Below, piece after piece: positions 1 through 8,616 of a stretch of 64,000 bases of DNA. A model generated the notes under the pieces. It worked only from the letters and a program-made list of their open reading frames with translations, was not told where the DNA came from and searched no databases. This stretch comes from Crocinitomicaceae bacterium (lineage in GTDB: Bacteria; Bacteroidota; Bacteroidia; Flavobacteriales_D; Crocinitomicaceae), in contig JADJEU010000006.1 of NCBI GenBank assembly GCA_016709005.1, positions 154,740 through 218,739 on the forward strand, written 5' to 3'. The stretch's first letter is position 1; each line of letters begins with the position of its first letter. The position numbers were made by a program, and so were the translations under genes.

Positions 1-949
1 ATGAGTTCAAATAGTTTAGTCAAATCAGGTGTGATTATTATTTCAATTCTTCTGTTTTTTGCTTTGTCGTTTGGATCCAGCGGAATATATTCAGAGCGTC
101 CACCGGCAGTGATGCTTGTAGGATCCATGTTGCTATTTGAAAGCATAATTTTCACGACTGATGTTGCCCGCAATACGCTCAGCTCCCAATTATCTTTAGG
201 ACTGGTGCTGCTGTTCATTGGATCCACATCCGTATGACCTTCCACTAAAATGTCAATGTCTTTTTGTGTCTCAAGTACTTTTGCAAGATCAACCAAAGCA
301 ACTTGTCCTTCTTTACTGACATCGGTTTTTCCAGATGCAAAAAGCAGTTGTGCTTCCATGCTCACATAGATTCTTCCGTTTTTTTCTACAACAGTAATTC
401 CTTTATCTGCAAAGCCTCTGAGTGCTGAAGCAATTTTTTCTTTTAGTAATCGAACCGCTTCATCTTTACTTGCAATCACTTGTTCCAGTTCATTGATGCG
501 TTTTTCTTTTTCATCAAGTGCACGTGAGCGGGCGTTTAGTTCTTTTCAAGTTGATTCAATAAATCTTCTTTCTTTTGAAGTTCTACACGGGTTGCTTCTA
601 ATTCGTTTACCAGTTTCGCGTTTTCTACGCTGCCGTTTGTGACCGCCTGCGCATATTTTTCCTCAAGGGCATGATTAATTTCTTGAGCTTTTTGATACTC
701 TACTTTCAGGTTGCGATATTGTTCACCCATCGAGGATGTGTCAGATTTGAGCGCCGTGATATCATTTCGCATCTGATCAAGTTGAATATTTAATTCCTTA
801 ACCTGATTTTCATAATCAATGGCTTTGGATTTATAAATGGATTGTTCTTCAAGACACTTGTTATAATTTGCCTCAAGATCACGATACTTTTTGATTGGAA
901 CGCAAGCGGCCAAAATCAAAACTAAACCAATAAAAGCCAGATTTCTCAT
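1..949 (-). CDS. OmpA-family peptidoglycan-associated lipoprotein, frameshifted and cut by the window edge
   Basis: The N-terminal half (from ATG at 949) has a lipoprotein signal ending in LILAAC, followed by a long coiled coil of the kind that spans the periplasm. After a frameshift near 540-550 the minus strand keeps coding: coiled coil (KELNARSRALDEKEKR), then an OmpA C-terminal peptidoglycan-binding domain with DILVEGHTDVDPM and the NRRIEI ending. Inserting one A in the GAAAAG run restores a single frame, so the break is probably a sequencing indel. The start at 949 is preferred over the in-frame ATG at 973 because it places the hydrophobic segment right at the N-terminus. The last few residues lie left of the window. 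The expected role is tethering the outer membrane to peptidoglycan. The exact subfamily is not recognised. Confidence 0.82.
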
Positions 950-1104
950 CACTTGTTTTATTCTGATTCTCAAAGTTCAAAAAATTAAGGACGCTATCAT
1001 TCATGAGTTAATCCTAATTATGAACAGTTAAATTTTCATTTCGGAATAGCACGGGAACGAACAGACGATTCCAATGAATGCCTGTTATAGAATAGGAGTG
1101 GTCC

Positions 1105-1134
1105 AAAAAAATCCGGACGAGTTGCCCGGATTTT
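1105..1134 (-). terminator. Rho-independent terminator of the universal stress gene
   Basis: An 8-bp stem, AAATCCGG (1109-1116) with CCGGATTT (1126-1133), is followed on the minus strand by a run of seven T. It lies 24 bp beyond the stop codon of the stress-protein gene at 1158. Confidence 0.85.
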
Positions 1135-1157
1135 GTATTTCGAAATGAATTGAAAGA

Positions 1158-1991
1158 CTAGGTAAAGATTGCCTGATAAGCATTTGAAGCATTGATTGGA
1201 TTCAAAATCAAAGCAGGAATTTTAGCATCGTTTGTGATAATATATTGCTCATGATTTGCGCCCCAGGCTCCAAGAATTTGGTTTTTCTGAGTATTCATGA
1301 TCGCAATTAAATCACCGTTAACTTTTATTGCGTGTTTCACAACTTCTTTTTCAAACCCGCTTGCAGGTGCAAGAGTTGTAGTGCACTGAATACCTCTGTC
1401 ACCAAAAAATTTATTTGCAAAAATGATATTTGCCTTGATGGTGTGTTTCAGGAATTCATCTGTTTCATCAGGAATGATAACATGAACACGTGAGTTGAAA
1501 TATTTAGCCATGTTTGCAACAAGCGTAAGTTTTTGTTTGGTTTCTTTTTCAAGATCCAAAGGAACTACGATATCGTTGTAACCGTTTACATCAATTTTGC
1601 TTTCTTGTACAATTACAAATGGAGTAGCAGAATTTGTAACCACTTTTAAAGCGTGCGATCCGGTAATGTGCTGCCATCCGTGAGCACCGTGAGTTCCCAT
1701 GAAAATAAGTTCAGCACCTAATTCAAGTGAAACGTCTGATATATCATCAAAAATATTTCCAACACGCACGTGAGCTTCAATATTGACATCTTTCACGCGT
1801 GAAATAGATTTAGCTTTGGCAAGAGCAACTTCAAGTTTTTCTTTTGCTTCTTTGATCGCCTCTTTTTTCGAGACAACGTGCAGAATGTGTACCTCGGCAT
1901 CAACTGCTTTGGCAGTAACCAAGGCGTGTTCAATTGCACTGTCCGCTACTTCAGAAAAATCGTAGGGAACTAGTAACTTTTTCTTCGTCAT
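1158..1991 (-). CDS. tandem-domain universal stress protein (UspA family)
   Basis: 277 aa with two Usp domains in tandem. The first (about residues 4-130) starts KKLLVPYDFSEVADSA and carries the ATP-binding signature MGTHGAHGWQHITGSHA at about 98-114, matching G-x2-G-x9-G-S. The second (about 135-275) keeps the fold pattern (NDIVVPLDLEKETKQK) but lacks a clear nucleotide loop, as is usual in two-domain Usp proteins. It is expected to be a cytoplasmic nucleotide-binding stress protein. It has its own terminator downstream and a likely promoter upstream with an adjoining palindrome, so it appears monocistronic. Confidence 0.93.
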   Translation of the reverse strand: MTKKKLLVPYDFSEVADSAIEHALVTAKAVDAEVHILHVVSKKEAIKEAKEKLEVALAKAKSISRVKDVNIEAHVRVGNIFDDISDVSLELGAELIFMGTHGAHGWQHITGSHALKVVTNSATPFVIVQESKIDVNGYNDIVVPLDLEKETKQKLTLVANMAKYFNSRVHVIIPDETDEFLKHTIKANIIFANKFFGDRGIQCTTTLAPASGFEKEVVKHAIKVNGDLIAIMNTQKNQILGAWGANHEQYIITNDAKIPALILNPINASNAYQAIFT

Positions 1992-2023
1992 ATTTTAAAC
2001 GGTTTTCTGGTTTTAATTTTTTG

Positions 2024-2046
2024 CAAATGTATTGCTTTTAAGCAAT
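2024..2046 (-). promoter_or_regulatory. promoter -7 box and palindrome upstream of the universal stress gene
   Basis: On the minus strand, 2031-2024 reads TACATTTG, an exact match to the Bacteroidota -7 element TAnnTTTG. Directly upstream and sharing its edge is the perfect palindrome ATTGCTTTTAAGCAAT (2031-2046), placed where a repressor or activator could act. I see no TTG at the expected -33 distance. Operator function is inference. Confidence 0.5.
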
Positions 2047-2073
2047 TGGGAGGTTAATATAAGGATATTTAAT

Positions 2074-2994
2074 TTATGCGGGTTTCCTAACTCCGTTTTT
2101 TTTTGTTTTCAACCAGGCATGAACCAGTATGGTTGCAATGATAATAAGCCCGCCAAGGTAGAAACCATCCGACATTTTTTCGGTGTTTGTTCCTCGATAC
2201 CAATCGAGTAACAAGGCTAGAATAATGGTGTAAACCGGTTCCATGTTAACACTTATACTCACCGTAAACGGTGTTACATACTTCATTACCCAAACGGCTG
2301 TAATAAATGCAAAGGTTGTACAAACCAGCGCGAGTATCAGTAAATAAATCCAATCGGTATTGTTGAGATCAAATGTGGATCCTGTTAAATTATCCGTGAA
2401 AAACAAAAAGGCTCCTGCCGTTAAAAATCCTCCAAGCATTTCATATTTGGTGATTTTAAGTGATGGCATTTCTTTTACAAACATACCGTTCAGCGTATTG
2501 AATGCGGCAGACAGAAACGCTGATATTAAACCAAAAATAATTCCAGTGGTATAGGATGTCTCAAATCCAAATATGACGAGGACACCGATAGAAACGGCAA
2601 CGCTCAGAATAGCTTCACTAAGATAATATCTGCGTTTAAAAATAATTGGTTCTAGAAAAGAAGTAAAGAGCGTTGAGGCCGACATACAAACTACTGCAAT
2701 GGAAATGGTACTGATTTTAATGGAGTAGAAAAAAGTAATCCAATGAAGCCCAACGATCACTCCCGTCAGCAGTAACCAAAGGATTTGTTTTCCTGTAAGT
2801 CTTTTTTCTGATTTGAAAAAAAATCCGAGCAGAACTAAGGAAATAAATGCAATTCCGGTCCTGAAAAAGGTAATTTCATTTGCATCAATACTGATTAATC
2901 CTCCAAGGATTCCAGTGAACCCCCAGATGAGCACAATAAAGTGCAGAATGAATTGATATTTAAGATTTGGGCGAATAAAAAAATCCCGGCTCAC
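2074..2994 (-). CDS. EamA (drug/metabolite) family transporter
   Basis: 306 aa, almost entirely hydrophobic, with about ten membrane segments arranged as two EamA repeats (about 15-145 and 155-295). The N-terminal IVLIWGFTGILGG and the EPIIFKRR and MEPVYTIILALLL segments at the repeat ends are typical of DMT-superfamily permeases. The substrate cannot be told. The only start that keeps the first membrane segment is GTG at 2994, and it lies in the loop of the upstream gene's terminator hairpin (stem 2983-2989/2999-3005). Either the gene is read by leakage through that terminator or the true initiation site is unusual. Confidence 0.9.
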   Translation of the reverse strand: MSRDFFIRPNLKYQFILHFIVLIWGFTGILGGLISIDANEITFFRTGIAFISLVLLGFFFKSEKRLTGKQILWLLLTGVIVGLHWITFFYSIKISTISIAVVCMSASTLFTSFLEPIIFKRRYYLSEAILSVAVSIGVLVIFGFETSYTTGIIFGLISAFLSAAFNTLNGMFVKEMPSLKITKYEMLGGFLTAGAFLFFTDNLTGSTFDLNNTDWIYLLILALVCTTFAFITAVWVMKYVTPFTVSISVNMEPVYTIILALLLDWYRGTNTEKMSDGFYLGGLIIIATILVHAWLKTKKNGVRKPA

Positions 2995-3005
2995 AGAACC
3001 GGGAT
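2977..3005 (-). terminator. Rho-independent terminator overlapping the next gene's start
   Basis: Stem ATCCCGG (2983-2989) with CCGGGAT (2999-3005) and a run of seven T on the minus strand. It ends the exported coiled-coil gene whose stop is at 3036. The GTG start of the EamA gene (2994-2992) is inside the loop. Confidence 0.85.
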
Positions 3006-3035
3006 CAAAAGTATCTTTAAAAACAAGAAGGCGTT

Positions 3036-3692
3036 CTATTTAATAGCCTCTTTTTTCTGCATCACTGTTTGAACTTTGGTTTCCTGTTCTTTAATTTCAC
3101 CTTTTTTGGTTTCTTGATTCTTCTTAGACTCTTCAATTGCTTTTTCGTTTTCGGCAATTTTAGACTTATAATCTTCAATTTCTTTTTCTTTTTTAGCTTG
3201 ATCAGATTCAAGATCAGATAATTCTTTCTGTTTTTCTTTCAGAATTCCCTCTTCAGCCTTGATCTCATCATCTACGGCAGCTTTAGCAGCTTTTACACCA
3301 AAAGCGTTGAGACGCGTTTGCATCACTTTAAATTGCGCACCGTGTTCACCTGAATTTAAGAAGGCACCGCCTAAATCAATTGCTATTGAAACATTGGCAC
3401 CTCCTTCTGGGTTTACCTCAATTTTGGCATAAGCATCAAAAGTATTGTCACCCATTTCCTTCATCGAGCAATCGTCTACAAAAAAGTAGTCTTTTTCTTT
3501 ACTGAATTTTCCTTTCCAGCTGCCCAATTCATCCTTTAGTGCGCTTTCAACCTGTTTGTCATTTCCATAAGGGATTGAAATGTAAAAACCGTTTTTAGAT
3601 CCATTGATGTTGACCGAGCGTTCTTCCACTTTAACTTGTGCGATAACGGTCAATGTAAGTCCTGATAAAAAGAGGGTAAGAAGTTTTTTCAT
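3036..3692 (-). CDS. exported coiled-coil protein of unknown function
   Basis: 218 aa. A signal peptide (MKKLLTLFLSGLTLTVIA) is followed by a globular part of about 115 residues and then a highly charged coiled coil (about 140-215) rich in Lys and Glu, ending at the C-terminus without a further domain. I do not recognise the family. Similar signal peptide plus coiled-coil proteins are common hypothetical proteins in Bacteroidota. It is transcribed away from holB and separated from it by a short divergent intergenic region. Confidence 0.75.
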   Translation of the reverse strand: MKKLLTLFLSGLTLTVIAQVKVEERSVNINGSKNGFYISIPYGNDKQVESALKDELGSWKGKFSKEKDYFFVDDCSMKEMGDNTFDAYAKIEVNPEGGANVSIAIDLGGAFLNSGEHGAQFKVMQTRLNAFGVKAAKAAVDDEIKAEEGILKEKQKELSDLESDQAKKEKEIEDYKSKIAENEKAIEESKKNQETKKGEIKEQETKVQTVMQKKEAIK

Positions 3693-3804
3693 GTGATTTT
3701 ATTTTTTGTTTTTAACTCCCGATTTGGGCGGGACTGTTTCTAAAATTACGAATTTCCTTTTACCAGACAAAATTCATACCATCTTTGTTAGTATTTTTAC
3801 CCCC

Positions 3805-4935
3805 ATGCGCTTTAGTGATATTCCCGGAAATGCAAAAGAAAAGAAAGCCCTGATCTATGAGGCAAGGGAAAAGCGCGTAAGTCATGCTCAATTATTTTTA
3901 GGACCAGAAGGCTCAGCCAAATTGAGCTTAAGTATTGCTTTTGCCGCGTATTTACTGTGTGATAGTCCCGGTCAAACGGATTCTTGTGGAGTTTGTCCGC
4001 ATTGTCAAAAGGTGTCTAATCTGGTACATCCTGATTTGCATTTTGTTTTTCCGGTTGTCCTTTCCAAAGAAGAGAAAGTTTCGACTTCCGACGATCGTTT
4101 GAAAGAATGGAATGCTTTTGTTTTGAAAAATCCTTATTTTGATTTGAATGGCTGGCAAATGCATTTGGATGAAATGGGTAAAAATGCAGTTATTGGTGTT
4201 GAAGAAAGCCGTCACATTTTGCAGAAATTATCACTTAAATCATACTCTGGAAAATACAAAATCATGATTCTTTGGTTGCCTGAAAAAATGAATAATCAGG
4301 CGGCCAATAAATTGTTAAAGATGTTGGAAGAGCCACCTGAAGAAACCTTGTTCTTTCTCTTAAGCGATAGCATTGAAAATCTGTTACCAACTATTATTTC
4401 ACGCACGCAACTTCTAAAAATTGCGCCCTTTGAAACTGATGATATTGCCTATTTTTTGGAAACAAAATTTTCGGTAGACAAAACAGTTTCCTATTCTATT
4501 GCGGGTTTAGCACAAGGTAACATGGTTGAGGCTGTACAAATGGTTAGTGGTGATGAAAATCAGCACATCTATTTTGATTTTTTTGTCAAGATGATGCGCA
4601 CGGCTTATGCTGCAAATGCTTTTGAATTGATGAATTTGAGTGAAGAACTCGCCGCATTGGAAAAAGAACAGCAGAAGAATTTTGTGCGCTACGGCTTACA
4701 CCTTTTCAGAGAGAGCGTAATATTAAATTATATGAAAGGTGAGCTTGTAAATCTTAGAAATGAAGAGCGTGCTTTTCTTGAAAAATTTGCCAAGTTTATC
4801 AATAATCAAAACATCAGTGAATTGAATGAAGAGTTTAATCTAGCGCACTATCATCTGGAGCGCAACGCAAACGCAAAAATCCTCTTTACAGATTTAATGA
4901 TCAAGCTTACAAAGCTTATAAAAAAGGGAGTGTAA
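3805..4935 (+). CDS. holB: DNA polymerase III delta-prime subunit (HolB/DnaX-like)
   Basis: 376 aa from ATG 3805. This start begins MRFSDIPGNAKEKKAL, the usual N-terminus, and is chosen over an upstream in-frame extension that does not look like protein. Four cysteines (52, 61, 64, 67) form the zinc module of clamp-loader subunits, and LGPEGSAKLSLS is the degenerate P-loop expected of delta-prime, which does not hydrolyse ATP. The sensor region KMLEEPPEETLFFLLS and the SRTQLLKI segment (arginine-finger region) follow. It acts in the clamp loader that places the beta clamp on DNA. It lies in a plus-strand series with an LRR gene, a phosphoesterase gene, ricT and gldH. Confidence 0.92.
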   Translation: MRFSDIPGNAKEKKALIYEAREKRVSHAQLFLGPEGSAKLSLSIAFAAYLLCDSPGQTDSCGVCPHCQKVSNLVHPDLHFVFPVVLSKEEKVSTSDDRLKEWNAFVLKNPYFDLNGWQMHLDEMGKNAVIGVEESRHILQKLSLKSYSGKYKIMILWLPEKMNNQAANKLLKMLEEPPEETLFFLLSDSIENLLPTIISRTQLLKIAPFETDDIAYFLETKFSVDKTVSYSIAGLAQGNMVEAVQMVSGDENQHIYFDFFVKMMRTAYAANAFELMNLSEELAALEKEQQKNFVRYGLHLFRESVILNYMKGELVNLRNEERAFLEKFAKFINNQNISELNEEFNLAHYHLERNANAKILFTDLMIKLTKLIKKGV

Positions 4936-4946
4936 TAATTGAATTT

Positions 4947-6161
4947 ATGAGATCGAAGTATCAAGTTTTTAGTTTCATTTTTCTGATAATATTTTTCAAT
5001 TCAACGACATCGTTTTCACAAGTGCTTAGCGTTGAAGAATTGGAATCAAAACCTGTTTTTAAAGACATTCAGGAGGCAGAAAAAAATCCGGCCAACGTAT
5101 TTCGATTAGACTTGTCGGGTAAAGATCTCACAGAAATTCCGCAATCTATTTCTGCGTTCATAAATCTAAATGAATTATCAATTGCCAATAATGCGTTGGC
5201 AGAATTTCCAAAAGAGATTCTTACGCTAAAAAATTTACAAATTCTTCATGCAGACCACAATCAATTCTTGACCTTGCCGGCTGGCATTGGCGACCTGACT
5301 AATCTGCATACATTCAGTCTTAACAACAACAAACTTGTTTCGCTGCCAGAATCTTTTGGAAATCTGAAGCTGCTGAAAAAACTGGATCTTCATTTTAACA
5401 ATCTCAGAAAATTGCCTGAATCAATTGGTAACCTCAAAAATGTAAAGTTGATTGATTTGTATGTGAATGATCTTGAAAAATTGCCAAAAGGAATTGGCTT
5501 GATGGATAGTGTAACTGATCTTTATATTGGAAGTAATCGATTGGTAAAATTGCCTGAAACTATTGGCCAGCTTGTTAATTTGAGAGTTCTGGATCTGGGA
5601 GATAATCAATTAAAATCCATCCCAGAATCCATCGGAAATCTTGTACAACTTGAGTTTCTTTTTCTCTTTGAAAATCAATTAAGAAGCATTCCTGAGTCTA
5701 TTGGAAATCTGATACTGTTATCTGAACTCGATCTTAATGGGAACCAATTAAGTGATTTACCGGATTCGTTTGGAAATCTTTTGCAACTGAAAGAATTGAA
5801 TTTGGATGTCAATAATTTTACAGAATTTGATCCGGTGATTTTGCATTTGATCAATCTGGAGTCTTTGGGTTTATCGTATAATATGATTACTAATTTGCCT
5901 GATAATATTAATATGCTCGTCAACTTGCAAGCATTGACATTAGATGATAATCCAATCAGCGTTTTGCCTGACGCATTCTGGAGTCTTACCAAATTAGTTT
6001 CGTTGGATTTATCGGGTACGCTCATTAATTCTGTTCCAGTTAAATTGTCTTATCTGGTAAATCTTCTCGAATTGGATTTGAGCGGAACTGCTCTCACTGC
6101 CGAGCAACTGGCATCGGTTAAAACCTATCTGGTAAACCCAGATGTTGAAGTCAGATATTGA
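4947..6161 (+). CDS. exported leucine-rich-repeat protein
   Basis: 404 aa. A signal peptide (about 1-24, ending SFSQ) is followed by a solenoid of roughly fourteen 23-residue leucine-rich repeats of the type LPESIGNLxxLxxLDLxxNxL, which fill the rest of the protein. There is no T9SS sorting domain and no lipobox, so it is probably periplasmic or released by an unknown route. LRR proteins usually bind other proteins, and no partner is identifiable. It starts 11 bp after the holB stop, and its own TGA overlaps the TTG start of the phosphoesterase gene, so the two are probably translated together. Confidence 0.88.
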   Translation: MRSKYQVFSFIFLIIFFNSTTSFSQVLSVEELESKPVFKDIQEAEKNPANVFRLDLSGKDLTEIPQSISAFINLNELSIANNALAEFPKEILTLKNLQILHADHNQFLTLPAGIGDLTNLHTFSLNNNKLVSLPESFGNLKLLKKLDLHFNNLRKLPESIGNLKNVKLIDLYVNDLEKLPKGIGLMDSVTDLYIGSNRLVKLPETIGQLVNLRVLDLGDNQLKSIPESIGNLVQLEFLFLFENQLRSIPESIGNLILLSELDLNGNQLSDLPDSFGNLLQLKELNLDVNNFTEFDPVILHLINLESLGLSYNMITNLPDNINMLVNLQALTLDDNPISVLPDAFWSLTKLVSLDLSGTLINSVPVKLSYLVNLLELDLSGTALTAEQLASVKTYLVNPDVEVRY

Positions 6162-6985
6162 AAAATTTACCAGGCTATATCGCCCTCTTCGCTTTAGTTG
6201 TTTTTCTACAGTCTTGTTGTGGTTGCAAGGATGAAAAAGTGATCGAAAAGCCAATCATTTCTTTTGCTGTTGCTGGGCATATTTATGGAGATCCTGACGA
6301 CTATACGTCATCTGTCTACCCACCTTTTTTGACAATTCTGAACCAGGATCACAAGACAAGAAAATTCGACTATTTATTTTTGACCGGAGATCTTGTTGCG
6401 GATTCAACAAAGCAGATTTGGATGAACGTAGAAGATGAATTAGACGCTTTGGAGATTCCCTGGTATATAGCACGTGGCAATCACGATAATGGTATTTACC
6501 TTGATCAGAATATTCAGAAAGAAAAGTATCTGAGCATACGAAAACATCGTGCACTTTTTTTGGTTTTAAACACTTCCAATGCAGGTTGGACAGTTGATTC
6601 GCTGCAGCTTGATTTTTTGATTGGAGAACTTTCGAATACGGATACAGTAGAACAGATTTTTGTTTTTTCGCATCAGCTTTGGTGGGAAAGAAATCCACCT
6701 GAAGCATTTCAGCTTGACTCGCTGCGTCCAAATTCAAGCACATATTATGAAGGCGCGTCTGATTTTTGGCAAGATGCTTTTCCATTTTTTGACAGTACCG
6801 GAATAGAAACCTGGTTTTTTGCCGGCGATATGGGATCTCATAGAACTCTACCGACTTATTATGAAGATCACCACAAAAAATTTCACTTTTATGGAAGCGG
6901 AATGGGCGGTGGAATAAGGGATAATTACCTGATTGTTGAGGTTTATCAAAATGGTCGCGTTGATATTGAAAAGAGAGAGTTTTAG
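6158..6985 (+). CDS. metallophosphoesterase lipoprotein
   Basis: 275 aa. The start is TTG at 6158, overlapping the LRR gene stop (TTGA). The signal ends with the lipobox LQSC, so it is predicted to be a lipoprotein. Calcineurin-type metal-binding motifs occur in order: AGHIYGDP (degenerate first motif), LTGDLVAD, ARGNHDNG, FSHQLWW and FFAGDMGSH. The expected activity is metal-dependent phosphoester hydrolysis at the cell envelope, substrate unknown. The first motif reads AGHxY instead of the usual DxH, which may matter for metal binding. Translational coupling to the LRR gene suggests a shared surface role (inference). Confidence 0.85.
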   Translation: MKNLPGYIALFALVVFLQSCCGCKDEKVIEKPIISFAVAGHIYGDPDDYTSSVYPPFLTILNQDHKTRKFDYLFLTGDLVADSTKQIWMNVEDELDALEIPWYIARGNHDNGIYLDQNIQKEKYLSIRKHRALFLVLNTSNAGWTVDSLQLDFLIGELSNTDTVEQIFVFSHQLWWERNPPEAFQLDSLRPNSSTYYEGASDFWQDAFPFFDSTGIETWFFAGDMGSHRTLPTYYEDHHKKFHFYGSGMGGGIRDNYLIVEVYQNGRVDIEKREF

Positions 6986-7035
6986 ATTCTCTGTTTAAAA
7001 TCGTAACTTTACACCTTAAATTACTTATCATAAAC

Positions 7036-8616
7036 ATGGGGTGTAGCAGTTGTTCAACAGAAGGCGGCGTACCAAAGGGATGTAAAAGTAATGGTGCTTG
7101 CGGGGCTGGTGGATGTGGAAAATTATCAGTGTACGATTGGCTGGCAGATATTGATTTGCCGAATGGTCAAAGTACGTATGACGTTGTAGAAGTTCGATTC
7201 AAAAATAGCCGGAAAGCTTTTTTCCGGAACATGAAAGATATTCAATTACAAGTAGGCGATGCCGTTGTTGTTGAAGCCAGTCCGGGACACGATGTTGGAG
7301 TGGTATCAGTTGTGGGTGAATTGGCCAGAATACAAGTCAGAAAAAAGGCACCAAACTTTAAACCTCACGAGGCGCGCAAAATTTACCGCAAGGCGAGTAA
7401 AGAAGATATTGAAAAATGGAAAGAATCACGCGAGCGTGAAAAACTAACCATGTTCAGATCACGTGAAGTGGCCTCTGAACTGGCACTGGATATGAAAATT
7501 TCAGATGTCGAGTATCAGGGTGATGGCACCAAAGCGACATTTTATTATACCGCTGAAGATCGCATTGATTTCAGGCAATTGATCAAAGATCTGGCTGATA
7601 CTTTCAAGGTTCGTATTGAAATGAAACAAATTGGTGTTCGTCAGGAAGCCGCGCGTTTAGGCGGAATCGGATCATGCGGACGTGAACTTTGTTGCTCAAC
7701 CTGGCTGACTGATTTCCGGTCTGTTTCTACTGCTGCTGCGAGATACCAACAATTGTCATTGAATCCTCAAAAGCTTGCGGGCCAATGTGGTAAACTGAAA
7801 TGTTGTTTGAATTACGAATTGGATTCGTACCTAGATGCGTTAAAAAGTTTTCCAAGTTCTGAAGTGCGTTTGCAAACCGAAAAGGGTCACGCATTCCATA
7901 TTAAAACAGATGTATTTAAAGGACAGATGTGGTATATGTATGAAGAGCGTGGCGAAGAGATGTCTAAATCAGTAATGGTTCCTTTGTCTCCTTCTGATGT
8001 CAAAGAGGTAATAGAGATGAACAAGGCCGGTAAAAAGCCCCTTGATTTGAAATCATATATGGTTGAGGAAGTTGTTGCTGAGCCAGATTATACAAACGTG
8101 GTTGGTCAGGATAGCCTTAACCGTTTTGACAATGCCTTCAAAAAGAAAGGTAAAAACAAAAAGAAAAAAGGAAAAGGCACGGGTCAAGGCGGTGATAATC
8201 GTCCACAAAATCAAGTTGTAAAACCAGTTGATGGCGAAAATCGTCCACAACAAAATCCAAGACCACAGGGCAATAAACCGAATCCTAATCAGAATCGCAA
8301 ACCACAAAATTCTGGTCAGCCTCAGGCAAACAAACCTCAGAATTCTGGACAAGGTCAGGTCAATAAACCTCAACAGAACAAGCCGCAAAATTCAGGACAG
8401 CAAACACAAAAGCCAAAACCGAATCCAAATCAAAATCCGCGTCCGCAGCAGGCAAAACCACAGAATCAAATAAAGCCTGAAGGAGCTGTGCAACAAGGTG
8501 AGGCTGGAGCAGAAGGTGAAAAGAAAGCAAGCAATAATAAGCGCAGAAACAAGAATCGTAATCGTAACCGAAATCAGAATAAACCGAATGGAGAAAGTAA
8601 GCCTGAACAGAGTTAG
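7036..8616 (+). CDS. ricT: PSP1/RicT-family protein with Cys-rich motifs and low-complexity tail
   Basis: 526 aa. The N-terminus is Cys-rich (MGCSSCSTEGG... and GACGAGGCGKL). A PSP1 domain follows (about 45-300) with the conserved CGRELCCSTWL and CGKLKCCLNYELDSY motifs. In Bacillus the RicT (YaaT) protein works with RicA and RicF, binds iron-sulfur clusters and affects RNA processing; a role here is by homology only. From about residue 365 the protein becomes a Lys/Asn/Gln/Pro-rich tail of about 160 residues with PQNSGQ-type repeats, a disordered extension absent from the Firmicutes protein. The last 29 bases overlap gldH. The neighbourhood holB, ricT, gldH is one I recall from other gliding Bacteroidota. 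Confidence 0.9.
   Translation: MGCSSCSTEGGVPKGCKSNGACGAGGCGKLSVYDWLADIDLPNGQSTYDVVEVRFKNSRKAFFRNMKDIQLQVGDAVVVEASPGHDVGVVSVVGELARIQVRKKAPNFKPHEARKIYRKASKEDIEKWKESREREKLTMFRSREVASELALDMKISDVEYQGDGTKATFYYTAEDRIDFRQLIKDLADTFKVRIEMKQIGVRQEAARLGGIGSCGRELCCSTWLTDFRSVSTAAARYQQLSLNPQKLAGQCGKLKCCLNYELDSYLDALKSFPSSEVRLQTEKGHAFHIKTDVFKGQMWYMYEERGEEMSKSVMVPLSPSDVKEVIEMNKAGKKPLDLKSYMVEEVVAEPDYTNVVGQDSLNRFDNAFKKKGKNKKKKGKGTGQGGDNRPQNQVVKPVDGENRPQQNPRPQGNKPNPNQNRKPQNSGQPQANKPQNSGQGQVNKPQQNKPQNSGQQTQKPKPNPNQNPRPQQAKPQNQIKPEGAVQQGEAGAEGEKKASNNKRRNKNRNRNRNQNKPNGESKPEQS

Noticed and set aside
1..237. Plus-strand reading frame with hydrophobic start
   Set aside because: It lies exactly antisense to the OmpA domain, which is clearly coding on the minus strand.
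6255..7037. 260-aa minus-strand frame
   Set aside because: Antisense shadow of the phosphoesterase gene; the plus frame has all family motifs.
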